Shown piece after piece: positions 21,254 to 27,326 of a DNA stretch of 32,277 nt; the stretch's first letter is position 1, and each line of letters starts with the position of its first letter. Both the position numbers and the translations under genes were made by a program. The stretch lies in NCBI RefSeq assembly GCF_018260555.1, contig NZ_JAGLBB010000038.1, positions 1 through 32,277 on the forward strand, read 5' to 3'. The DNA comes from Deinococcus sp. (GTDB lineage Bacteria > Deinococcota > Deinococci > Deinococcales > Deinococcaceae). The notes beneath the pieces are model-generated. The model searched no databases. It saw nothing but the letters and a program-made list of their open reading frames with translations, and was not told the DNA's origin.

Positions 21254-21284
21254 AGGAGGCCAGGGCCATGCGCTCTGGCCTCCT
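21254..21284. terminator. Bidirectional hairpin between convergent pheT and the Nudix gene
   Basis: AGGAGGCCAG (21254-21263) pairs perfectly with CTGGCCTCCT (21275-21284) around an 11-base loop. It lies between the ends of two convergent genes and could end both transcripts, although neither side has a long T-run. Confidence 0.6.
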
Positions 21285-21288
21285 CTGA

Positions 21289-22197
21289 TCACTGGTCTGG
21301 GGTGTCCCCGTGCGCGCGCCACCAGCGGAGGTTTGCGCGGATCAGCTCGCCGCTGAGTTCCTCATCGCCCGGCAGGTCATCTCGGCTGAACCAGCCGACC
21401 TCCAGCACCTCGCCGTCCTGGGGGGTGAGGGTGCCGGTGACGCCGTGGGAGCGGTACAGGACAGAGACGTTGTCGATGACGTGTCCGTTGGGGTACGTGA
21501 AGCGGTACTCGGGTCCGGCGAACATGTGCAGCGGGTCCAGGTGGGCGGCGCACAGGCCGGTCTCCTCGAACAGTTCGCGGGCGGCCGTCCCCGCGAAGGT
21601 CTCGCCGGGTTCCAGGCTGCCGCCGGGGAGCGTCCACAGGCGGGTGTGCCCGTGCCGCAGCAGCAGGAGGCGGCCGCTATCGTCGGTGACGAGGACGTTC
21701 GAGCCGGGCGCGAACCAGGGGTGCGGGCCGATCACGCGCCGCAAGTCCATCAGGAAATTCCCGACTGGTGGCGCGGGCGGCGTGGGGGCCAGCGGCAGGG
21801 GCGGCAGGCCCGCGCGGGCGCGCAGGACGTTCATGCTGGCGCGGTTGGCGTTGTTACTCAGGTCCGGCAGGGCGCCAAGCGGAAACCACCGCAGTTCCAG
21901 CGTCTCGCCGCTGCTGTCGGGTGCGGCCCCGACCAGTGCGGCGGCGGGGAGCGTGCCGTGCGCGCGCATTCCGATGATGTAGATCTCATGGCCGTTCGGG
22001 TAGCGGTGGAACAACTCCGGGCCGTCCTGCAAGCCCTCGGGCAGCGGCAGCAGGCTCAGGTCCGGGCAGATCAGGCCGGTCTCCTCGAACAGTTCGCGCC
22101 GGGCGCCGCTCAGGAAGTCCTCGCCGGGTTCGAGTGCGCCGCCGGGTTCGCTCCACAGGCCGTCATCGCCGCGCCGTTGCAGCAGCACCCGGCCCAC
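21289..22197 (-). CDS. Tandem two-domain Nudix hydrolase, 5' end shifted out of frame
   Basis: 302 residues are in frame from a GTG at 22197. There are two complete Nudix boxes: residues 20-42 (E26, R34, E35, E38, E39, G41) and 193-215 (GSLEPGETF...RELFEETGL). The first domain is closely similar to the single-domain Nudix gene at 22885, sharing GRVLLQRRGDDGLW and ELFEETGLICPDL, so the pair arose by duplication. The frame starts in the middle of the first strand; the missing N-terminus (MQLRAVWGNRPL...LIQDERG) is found in another frame just upstream and would join if one C of the run at 22193-22195 were removed. This may be a real frameshift or a sequencing error. Confidence 0.8.
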   Translation of the reverse strand: MGRVLLQRRGDDGLWSEPGGALEPGEDFLSGARRELFEETGLICPDLSLLPLPEGLQDGPELFHRYPNGHEIYIIGMRAHGTLPAAALVGAAPDSSGETLELRWFPLGALPDLSNNANRASMNVLRARAGLPPLPLAPTPPAPPVGNFLMDLRRVIGPHPWFAPGSNVLVTDDSGRLLLLRHGHTRLWTLPGGSLEPGETFAGTAARELFEETGLCAAHLDPLHMFAGPEYRFTYPNGHVIDNVSVLYRSHGVTGTLTPQDGEVLEVGWFSRDDLPGDEELSGELIRANLRWWRAHGDTPDQ

Positions 22198-22270
22198 GCT
22201 CGTCCTGGATCAGCGCGCCCGCCGACGCGGCCATCAGGGGACGGTTGCCCCACACGGCCCGCAGTTGCAT
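22198..22270 (-). pseudogene. Out-of-frame N-terminal piece of the two-domain Nudix gene
   Basis: Starting at the ATG at 22270 the frame reads MQLRAVWGNRPLMAASAGAL then IQDERG before losing match. This is a normal Nudix N-terminus (compare VGVSVLIQDEHGRVLLQ in the paralogue at 22885). The break falls at the G-run (minus strand) at 22193-22195. Confidence 0.6.
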
Positions 22271-22275
22271 CAGGG

Positions 22276-22380
22276 TCACGCCCAGCCCCGCGCCGGGAAT
22301 TCCGGCACGCCCAGCCCGTCGGCCGCCTCGGCGGGCAGCATTTCGGCCATCAGGCCCCAGTCCATGTCTTCCATGCGCAT
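22276..22380 (-). other. Small coding-like ORF upstream of the Nudix gene
   Basis: 34 codons, MRMEDMDWGLMAEMLPAEAA continuing to a stop at 22276-22278, with G or C at almost every third position. Its stop lies 5 bases before the Nudix ATG at 22270. No Shine-Dalgarno sequence or TANNNT box is seen. It may be the C-terminal remnant of a lost gene or a displaced part of the Nudix N-terminus. Upstream of it (22426-22490) are short repeated pieces (GCAGGCCGGAGCA twice, CAGGACAGAACA twice), consistent with a decayed region. Confidence 0.3.
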
Positions 22381-22524
22381 GCACCACGTGAGCGCACCGC
22401 CCACGCCTGCACCGCCGCGAACAGGGCAGGCCGGAGCAGGGGACAGGACAGAACACGGGCCAGGACAGAACAGGGGGCAGGCCGGAGCACCTGCCCCGGG
22501 GCCTGCCCCTCCGTCTGCCCGCGT

Positions 22525-22851
22525 TCAGGGGCGCTGGCGGGCGATTTCCTTGAGGTCCTTCTCGGCCGTGCGGTAATCCGTCTCGACGAGTTTGCCGTTC
22601 TTCACGTAGCGGAACTTCACCTGATCGCCCGGCTGCAGGTTCATGTCACTTCCGTCGGCCAGCGGGCCGAAGGCGGTCACGACAGCCTTACCGTTGAAGG
22701 TCAGGGCGGCGTTCACGGTGCCGCCGATCCTGTCCAGGGCGTTTGGGGCGCTCATGGCCTTCTCGCTGATTTCCAGGTTGCTCAGGTCGCGCAGGTACAC
22801 GCTCAGTTCGGCCTTGTGGCTGGGAATGTCCAGCGTGCCGGTCGCACCCAT
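22525..22851 (-). CDS. Small protein of unknown function
   Basis: 108 residues starting MGATGTLDIPSHKAELSVYL with GGGGGT 5 bases upstream as a possible Shine-Dalgarno sequence. The composition is that of a soluble beta-rich protein: alternating strands (TVNAALTFNGKAVVTAFGP, GDQVKFRYVKNGKLVETDYR) and a short C-terminal helix EKDLKEIARQR. No signal peptide or membrane segment. I do not recognise the family. It starts 33 bases after the stop of the Nudix gene at 22885 on the same strand and so is probably co-transcribed with it. Confidence 0.65.
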   Translation of the reverse strand: MGATGTLDIPSHKAELSVYLRDLSNLEISEKAMSAPNALDRIGGTVNAALTFNGKAVVTAFGPLADGSDMNLQPGDQVKFRYVKNGKLVETDYRTAEKDLKEIARQRP

Positions 22852-22884
22852 GCTGACCCCCGCCGGGGGCGATTCCGCGCCCGT

Positions 22885-23379
22885 TCAGGGCAGGTCGCTC
22901 AGGCCATGTTCTCGGCGCAGGAGGTTCAGGCTCGCGACATTGATCGCGCCGCTCAGGGGCGGCAGGTCCGTCAGCGGGAACCAGGCGAGGGCCAGTGTTT
23001 CGCCGCTCTCGTCAGGCGCGGCGAGGTCCAGCGCGGCGGCGCTGAGAGTGCCGCGCGTGCGCAGGCCCACCTGGTAGCGCTCGCCGCGTGGGGTGCTGAC
23101 GCGGTAGGCGGGGCCGTCGATCAGGGCGTCCGGGAGGGGGAGCAGGTGCAGGTCCGGGCAGATCAGGCCGGTCTCCTCGAACAGTTCGCGCTGCGCGGCC
23201 TGCAAGAAGCTCTCGCCGGGGTTCAGGTGCCCGCCGGGCGTGCCCCACAGGCCGTCGTCGCCCCGGCGTTGCAGCAGCACGCGCCCGTGCTCATCCTGAA
23301 TGAGGACGCTGACGCCCACGGACAGCGTGGCGGCCGGGCGGGCCGGGAGGATGGTGAAGGGGTCGGGTGGACCGGACAT
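22885..23379 (-). CDS. Nudix hydrolase (single domain)
   Basis: 164 residues from the ATG at 23379. The Nudix box occupies residues 50-72 (GHLNPGESF...RELFEETGL) with all metal-binding glutamates present. It would hydrolyse a nucleoside diphosphate linked to another group; the substrate is not predictable. A longer frame from 23430 is rejected because TAGGGT followed by exactly 7 bases precedes the ATG at 23379, as in other leaderless genes here. It is divergent from metY with only 40 bases between start codons, and both have TANNNT boxes, so the two promoters are packed back to back. It is a close paralogue of the first domain of the protein at 21289. Confidence 0.9.
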   Translation of the reverse strand: MSGPPDPFTILPARPAATLSVGVSVLIQDEHGRVLLQRRGDDGLWGTPGGHLNPGESFLQAAQRELFEETGLICPDLHLLPLPDALIDGPAYRVSTPRGERYQVGLRTRGTLSAAALDLAAPDESGETLALAWFPLTDLPPLSGAINVASLNLLRREHGLSDLP

Positions 23380-23386
23380 GCCCGGC

Positions 23387-23392
23387 ACCCTA
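23387..23392 (-). promoter_or_regulatory. Leaderless-type -10 box for the Nudix gene
   Basis: On the minus strand TAGGGT, 7 bases, then the ATG at 23379. Confidence 0.55.
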
Positions 23393-23407
23393 GCGCGGCG
23401 CGCGGCG

Positions 23408-23413
23408 TAGCGT
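23408..23413 (+). promoter_or_regulatory. Leaderless-type -10 box for metY
   Basis: TAGCGT, 6 bases, then the ATG at 23420. It is 15 bases from the opposing Nudix -10 box, so RNA polymerase could hardly occupy both promoters at once. Confidence 0.5.
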
Positions 23414-23419
23414 GAAGGC

Positions 23420-24682
23420 ATGACCGACACGCCCCGCCCGGCCGCCCACCCCGCCGAACCCTGGAGTTACGAGACGACTGCCGTGCAGAGCAGCATTCCG
23501 CGCGGGCTGGGGCAGACCATCGGCCTGCCGATTCACGCGGCCGCCGCGTTCCAGTTCGACACGCTGGAAGAAGCGCAGAGCGAATTTCAGTACAACACGG
23601 GCCTCAGTTACGCGCGCCTTCAGAACCCGACCGTGCGGGCGCTCGAGGAGCGACTGACCACCCTGGAGGGCGGCGCGGCCACTGTCGCCGTGGCGAGTGG
23701 GCAGGCGGCCACCCTGACTGCGATTCTCAGCGTGTGTCGCGCGGGCGATCACGTGGTGTCGGCGTCCAGTCTGTTCGGCGGGACGACCGGGATGCTGGGT
23801 AACATCCTGCCGCTGATGGGGATTACGGCCACGCTGGTCGAGAACACCCCGGACGCCGTGCGGGCCGCCATGCGGGAGAACACCCGCCTCGTGTGGGCCG
23901 AGATGATCAGCAACCCCGCCGGGGATATCGCGGACATCCGCGCGTTCGCGGACATTGCGCACGCGAGCGGAGCGCTTGTGGCCATCGACAACACCTGCGG
24001 CGGCGCTGGCTTCCTGGCGCGGCCACTCGCGCACGGCGCGGACATCGTCAGCCAGTCCCTGACCAAGTGGGCGGGCGGGCACGGCAGCGTGCTGGGCGGC
24101 GCGGTCACGGTCGGCACCGGGCACGACCTGACGCGCAATCCCATCTACACGGACGGCGGCGCTCAGAGCGTCCTGAGCGTGCGCGGCGACGCGGCCCTCG
24201 CGTGGCGGCAACGCTGGTTCGGCGCGCACCAGCTGGGCATGACGCTGGCCCCGCACAGCGCATTCCTGATCGCGCAGGGCCTGGAAACGCTGGCGCTACG
24301 CCTGCAGCGCGAGAGTGAGACCGCGCTGGCCCTGGCGCAGTGGCTCGAAGCGCACCCGCGCGTCGGGAAGGTCAGTTACCCCGGCCTGAGCAGCCACCCG
24401 CACCACCACCTGGCCCAGACGTACCTGCGCGGCGGGCAGGGCGCGGTCCTGACCTTCGAGGTGCCGGACCCCAGCGCGTTCCTGTCGCGCGTGCGGGTGC
24501 TGCGCATCGCCCCGAACCTGGGGGACGTGCGCACCCTGGTCGTGCATCCCTGGACGACCACGCACGCCCGCGTGCCCGAGGCCGCCCGCCACGCCGCCGG
24601 TGTCACGCCCCTGACCATCCGCATGAGCGTGGGCGTCGAGGCCCTGGCCGACCTGAAAGCGGACATCGAGCAGGCACTGTAA
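23420..24682 (+). CDS. metY: O-acetylhomoserine sulfhydrylase-type PLP enzyme (Cys/Met metabolism family)
   Basis: 420 residues, the usual length for MetY-type enzymes, which join O-acetylhomoserine with sulfide to give homocysteine. Signatures are the substrate-loop pattern YARLQNPTVRALEERLTTLEGG, VASGQAATLTAILSV, the PLP-contacting SNPAGDIADI and VAIDNTCGG, and the PLP lysine K216 in SQSLTKWAGGHGS. Family members with related folds (gamma-synthases, gamma-lyases) cannot be excluded, though the length and the TKWAGGHGSVLGG region favour MetY. The start follows a TAGCGT box by 6 bases; GAAGG nearby could also act as a weak Shine-Dalgarno sequence. No SAM riboswitch fits in the 40-base upstream gap. 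Confidence 0.88.
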   Translation: MTDTPRPAAHPAEPWSYETTAVQSSIPRGLGQTIGLPIHAAAAFQFDTLEEAQSEFQYNTGLSYARLQNPTVRALEERLTTLEGGAATVAVASGQAATLTAILSVCRAGDHVVSASSLFGGTTGMLGNILPLMGITATLVENTPDAVRAAMRENTRLVWAEMISNPAGDIADIRAFADIAHASGALVAIDNTCGGAGFLARPLAHGADIVSQSLTKWAGGHGSVLGGAVTVGTGHDLTRNPIYTDGGAQSVLSVRGDAALAWRQRWFGAHQLGMTLAPHSAFLIAQGLETLALRLQRESETALALAQWLEAHPRVGKVSYPGLSSHPHHHLAQTYLRGGQGAVLTFEVPDPSAFLSRVRVLRIAPNLGDVRTLVVHPWTTTHARVPEAARHAAGVTPLTIRMSVGVEALADLKADIEQAL

Positions 24683-24690
24683 CCCCGTTC

Positions 24691-24785
24691 GTGCGGCTCC
24701 GTACCGCAAAGGGGCGTGCGTTGTTGCTACTCGCGTCTGCTCGGATTGATTCAGAAGTGCGCCGAATCAACCGGAAGCCGTGTCA
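24691..24785 (-). repeat. Truncated dispersed repeat, family A
   Basis: Matches the inner half and right end of the copy at 14251: TGCGGCTCCGTACCGC, AAAGGGGCGTG, CTACTCGCGTCTGCTCGGATTG, then GATTGATTC and GAATCAACC as hairpin arms, ending CCGGAAGCCGTG. The left inverted end is missing. It starts 9 bases after the metY stop. Confidence 0.7.
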
Positions 24786-24879
24786 GGTCCGCAGCTTCCT
24801 TCCACTGCGGTGACATGAACCCCGCACCCTCACCCTGAAGCGGTTCATGAAGCGCCCCCCTGGGCGCAGGGGCAGCCCG

Positions 24880-25470
24880 TTACAGCCAGGCTTTCTGGCC
24901 CTGGATGTACTCGCGAGCGAAATCCGCGTCACTTTTGGTCAGGTAGATGATGCCCTCGACCAGTCCCAGCAGGCCCACGGCGCCGCTGACCAGTGAGGCC
25001 AGCGGCAACGTGATGACCAGCCCCAAGCCCAGCGTCAAGGCGCCCAGCATGAACGCCACGATCCACACGCCCACGTTCACGCCCAGCATGATCGCGCCGG
25101 GCGTGGTGTTCCCCAGGTAGAACTTGTGCACGCCCAGGCTGCCCAGGAAGATCCCCAGCAGCCCCGCGATCAGCTTCTTCTGCGCCACGTCCTCGCGGCC
25201 CAGCGGCTGCGGCACCTGCGGCCACGCCGACTCTCCGAACGCGTCCGGGTTGGAAGCGGGTGGCGTGCCCTGCGGCGCGCTCAGGCCCGGCTGCGCCGCC
25301 GGTTTACTCACGGACGGCGGTGCTGTGGGGGCCGGAGTGACCGGGGGAATGCGCAGGTCCTGGGTACGCACGTCATCCGGTCCGCTCGTGCCCGCGCGGC
25401 CCAGCACTTCATCCACCCACGACGGCGCGTTGCCCGGCGTGCTCGTCCCGTCCTTTTCCGGTCTGGTCAT
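24880..25470 (-). CDS. TM2-domain membrane protein
   Basis: 196 residues. Residues 1-95 are a soluble Pro/Ala/Ser-rich, probably disordered segment (PPVTPAPTAPPSVSKPAAQP). From about 97 the TM2 domain begins with KKLIAGLLGIFLGSLGVHKF and YLGNTTPGAIMLGVNVG, a hallmark two-helix hairpin with a conserved GxxGxHxFYLG turn, followed by further hydrophobic segments to about 180 and the tail KSDADFAREYIQGQKAWL. TM2 proteins are small membrane proteins of unclear role. The ATG at 25470 has TACTGT 6 bases upstream. The gene is convergent with metY. Confidence 0.85.
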   Translation of the reverse strand: MTRPEKDGTSTPGNAPSWVDEVLGRAGTSGPDDVRTQDLRIPPVTPAPTAPPSVSKPAAQPGLSAPQGTPPASNPDAFGESAWPQVPQPLGREDVAQKKLIAGLLGIFLGSLGVHKFYLGNTTPGAIMLGVNVGVWIVAFMLGALTLGLGLVITLPLASLVSGAVGLLGLVEGIIYLTKSDADFAREYIQGQKAWL

Positions 25471-25476
25471 GCCCCC

Positions 25477-25482
25477 ACAGTA
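25477..25482 (-). promoter_or_regulatory. Leaderless-type -10 box for the TM2 gene
   Basis: On the minus strand TACTGT, 6 bases, then the ATG at 25470. Confidence 0.55.
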
Positions 25483-25512
25483 CGCCCGGGGGGACCGTCG
25501 TTCATCCTCCGA

Positions 25513-25568
25513 AAGTGACCCTCCAGAAGTGACCCTCCAGAAGTGACCCTCCAGAAGTGACCCACCAA
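25513..25568 (+). repeat. 14-base tandem repeat
   Basis: Three identical units AAGTGACCCTCCAG (25513-25526, 25527-25540, 25541-25554), a fourth diverged AAGTGACCCACCAA (25555-25568), and a partial fifth. The array lies between the TM2 promoter and the 3' end of the methyltransferase gene. The period is not a multiple of three and no gene is encoded across it. Confidence 0.9.
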
Positions 25569-25602
25569 AAGTAACTGGGTGCTGCGCGCTGATCGGTGCC
25601 GT

Positions 25603-26436
25603 TCAGGGCCGCACGCCGCGCGCCATGATCACCGGCAACGGCACCGTCAGTGGCCCCCGCAGGAACAGCGGCGCGAGGTCCAGTCCGCAGTGCTGCGCCG
25701 CGATCTGCGCCCGCACGGACGGCGCGAAGCCCGCCAGCGGCTGCCCCTCCAGGCCCGCTGCGATCTCGTCCCAGCGGTCCCCCACGCACGCCACGGTATA
25801 CGGCAACTCGGTGCGGTCCACCTGCACGTTCCCCAATCCCGCGCCCAGCAGCAGGTCCCGCGCGGCCTCCGGCGTGGGAATGCGGCCCAGCGGCGGGAAC
25901 CCCGGCGTGACCCCGTGCGACTCCAGTCGCGCCCGCCACAAGCCCGGCAGTTCGCCCAGCAGGCCCCGCCCGAACGACGAGAACACCACCGACCCGCCCG
26001 GCCGCAGCACCCGCCGCCACTCGCGCAGCGCCGCGCCCATGTCCGGCATGAAGAACAGCCCCGACGCGCACACCACCACGTCGAACGACCCATCCGGGAA
26101 CGGCAGGTGCGCCGCGTCCCCCACCACGAACCGCGCGAATGGCGCACGCCGCCGCGCGACCTCCACCATGCCCGCCGACAGGTCCAGGCCCACCACGGAC
26201 CCACCCGCGCTGCCCGGCCCAGCCCCCATCTGCCCGGCCCGCACCTGCCCGGCCAGGGCCAGGGCCACGCCGCCCGTCCCGGTCATCACGTCCAGCGCCG
26301 CCTGTCCCGGCCGCGCGCCCACCCGGTCCGCCACGAACGCCGCCACCCGCGCCAGGAACCCCAGCCGGTCGTACCCGCCGGCCAGCGCGTCGAACTGCTG
26401 CCGGTTACGGTCCTCCCACCCCTGCGGTGTCGTCAT
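25603..26436 (-). CDS. Class I SAM-dependent methyltransferase
   Basis: 277 residues. SAM-binding motif I is ALDVMTGTGGVALALAG (about 47-63), the acidic motif II is VGLDLSAGMVEVARRR, motif III is FVVGDAAHLPFPDGSFDVVV, and the post-motif VLRPGGSVVFSSFG is present, which places it with UbiE/Methyltransf_11-like enzymes acting on small molecules. Between motifs I and II is an extra Gly/Ala-rich loop (QVRAGQMGAGPGSAGGS) encoded by a tripled CTGCCCGGCC sequence, apparently a local duplication. The start at 26436 has TAAGGT 5 bases upstream. The substrate is unknown. A family A repeat starts 11 bases upstream of the start codon. Confidence 0.85.
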   Translation of the reverse strand: MTTPQGWEDRNRQQFDALAGGYDRLGFLARVAAFVADRVGARPGQAALDVMTGTGGVALALAGQVRAGQMGAGPGSAGGSVVGLDLSAGMVEVARRRAPFARFVVGDAAHLPFPDGSFDVVVCASGLFFMPDMGAALREWRRVLRPGGSVVFSSFGRGLLGELPGLWRARLESHGVTPGFPPLGRIPTPEAARDLLLGAGLGNVQVDRTELPYTVACVGDRWDEIAAGLEGQPLAGFAPSVRAQIAAQHCGLDLAPLFLRGPLTVPLPVIMARGVRP

Positions 26437-26447
26437 GCCCTACCTTA

Positions 26448-26581
26448 ATACCGACTTCGCTCCACTGCGCCACAGTCGGGAAGGCACCGCCCGCGGCTCC
26501 ATACCGCGAAGTGCGTGTATTGTTCCTCCTCGCGTCCGCTCGGATTGATTCGGGATTGCACCGATCAACCGGAATACGTAT
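26448..26581 (-). repeat. Dispersed small repeat, family A, about 134 bp
   Basis: Starts ATACCGACTTCGCTCCACTG and ends CAACCGGAATACGTAT, with GCGCCACAG, GGCTCCATACCGCGAAG and CTCGCGTCCGCTCGGATTG in the same order as the 14251 copy. The inner hairpin arms have decayed (GATTGATTCGG with CCGATCAACC). Its left end lies next to the methyltransferase start, so it could affect that promoter. Confidence 0.75.
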
Positions 26582-26600
26582 GATCCGGCCTCCGGCGCAA

Positions 26601-26656
26601 CAGGGTCACAGCTCACAGGGTCACAGGTCACAGGGTCGCAGCTCACAGGGTCAAGG
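26601..26656 (+). repeat. 15-base tandem repeat at a gene 3' end
   Basis: Units CAGGGTCACAGCTCA (26601-26615), CAGGGTCACAGGTCA (26616-26630), CAGGGTCGCAGCTCA (26631-26645) and the partial CAGGGTCAAGG (26646-26656). The partial unit overlaps the stop codon of the minus-strand gene at 26651. Confidence 0.9.
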
Positions 26657-27280
26657 CGCCTCTCCTCCGATCCGCGTCAGCACGGCCACCTGCCGTGCCA
26701 GCGCCGTGAGCGTCCACGCGGCTTCCGGCTCGCTCCACCCGTCCCGGCACACGTCTGCCCGGCTCAGGAATCCCTGCTGTGCCAGCCCCAGCAGCGCAGA
26801 GGCGAACTCCTGCCGGGACAGGCCCGCCACTGTCGCCGTGCCGTTCACGGGCAGGCGGTCCCCGAACGGGTCAATCGGGTCGAGCAGGTCAAAGAGACCC
26901 ACGAACACCCGCAACTCCCGGTCGGACAGACCCTCGATCACGCGCATGGTCTGGAATTTGTCCGGCGCGGGCGGCGGAAAAGCCAGCACGCAGCCTGCCA
27001 GCGCCCGCGCAATGAAGCGCAGTTTGTCCTCGGACTCCGCGACCTCTGCCGCGCGCACCGCCTGCACCACGTTCGCCTGGAACGCCCCGGACCGCAGGTA
27101 CGCGTGATCCACGGCCCCCTCAACCCCATGCAGCGCGCCGAACTCGGCCTGCACATGCACGGCCAGCCGCGCCGCCTGCCGCTCGCTGGCGGAAGCGAAC
27201 CAGTCTGAAAGCGACCCGGAGGGCAGCCCCAGCGGTTCCAGGGACTGAAGGGCCGGGAGGAGGGGGGTGAGGGCGTTCAT
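26651..27280 (-). CDS. Protein of unknown function, second gene after nadV
   Basis: 209 residues. It looks soluble and helical, with Ala/Leu-rich segments (SERQAARLAVHVQAEFGAL, FQANVVQAVRAAEVAESEDK, KLRFIARALAGCVLAFPPPA) and a C-terminal part resembling a small winged-helix fold (LSRQEFASALLGLAQQGFLS). No signal peptide, membrane helix or catalytic motif was recognised. It begins 46 bases after the nadV stop on the same strand and may be co-transcribed. The start at 27280 lacks an obvious Shine-Dalgarno sequence or -10 box. Its stop lies in the last unit of a tandem repeat. Confidence 0.7.
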   Translation of the reverse strand: MNALTPLLPALQSLEPLGLPSGSLSDWFASASERQAARLAVHVQAEFGALHGVEGAVDHAYLRSGAFQANVVQAVRAAEVAESEDKLRFIARALAGCVLAFPPPAPDKFQTMRVIEGLSDRELRVFVGLFDLLDPIDPFGDRLPVNGTATVAGLSRQEFASALLGLAQQGFLSRADVCRDGWSEPEAAWTLTALARQVAVLTRIGGEAP

Positions 27281-27326
27281 GTCAGCGGGTCCGAATCATG
27301 TTTCGGGGCCACTGCTCTGCGCAGAC

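Noticed and set aside
21310..23415. Plus-strand open frame of about 700 codons across the Nudix genes
   Set aside because: Shadow of three Nudix domains and one small gene on the minus strand; no recognisable domain.
26440..26646. Minus-strand ORF with a repeating CDPV(S/T) peptide
   Set aside because: It is made by the 15-base tandem repeat and the family A element; no start signal and no coding character outside the repeat.
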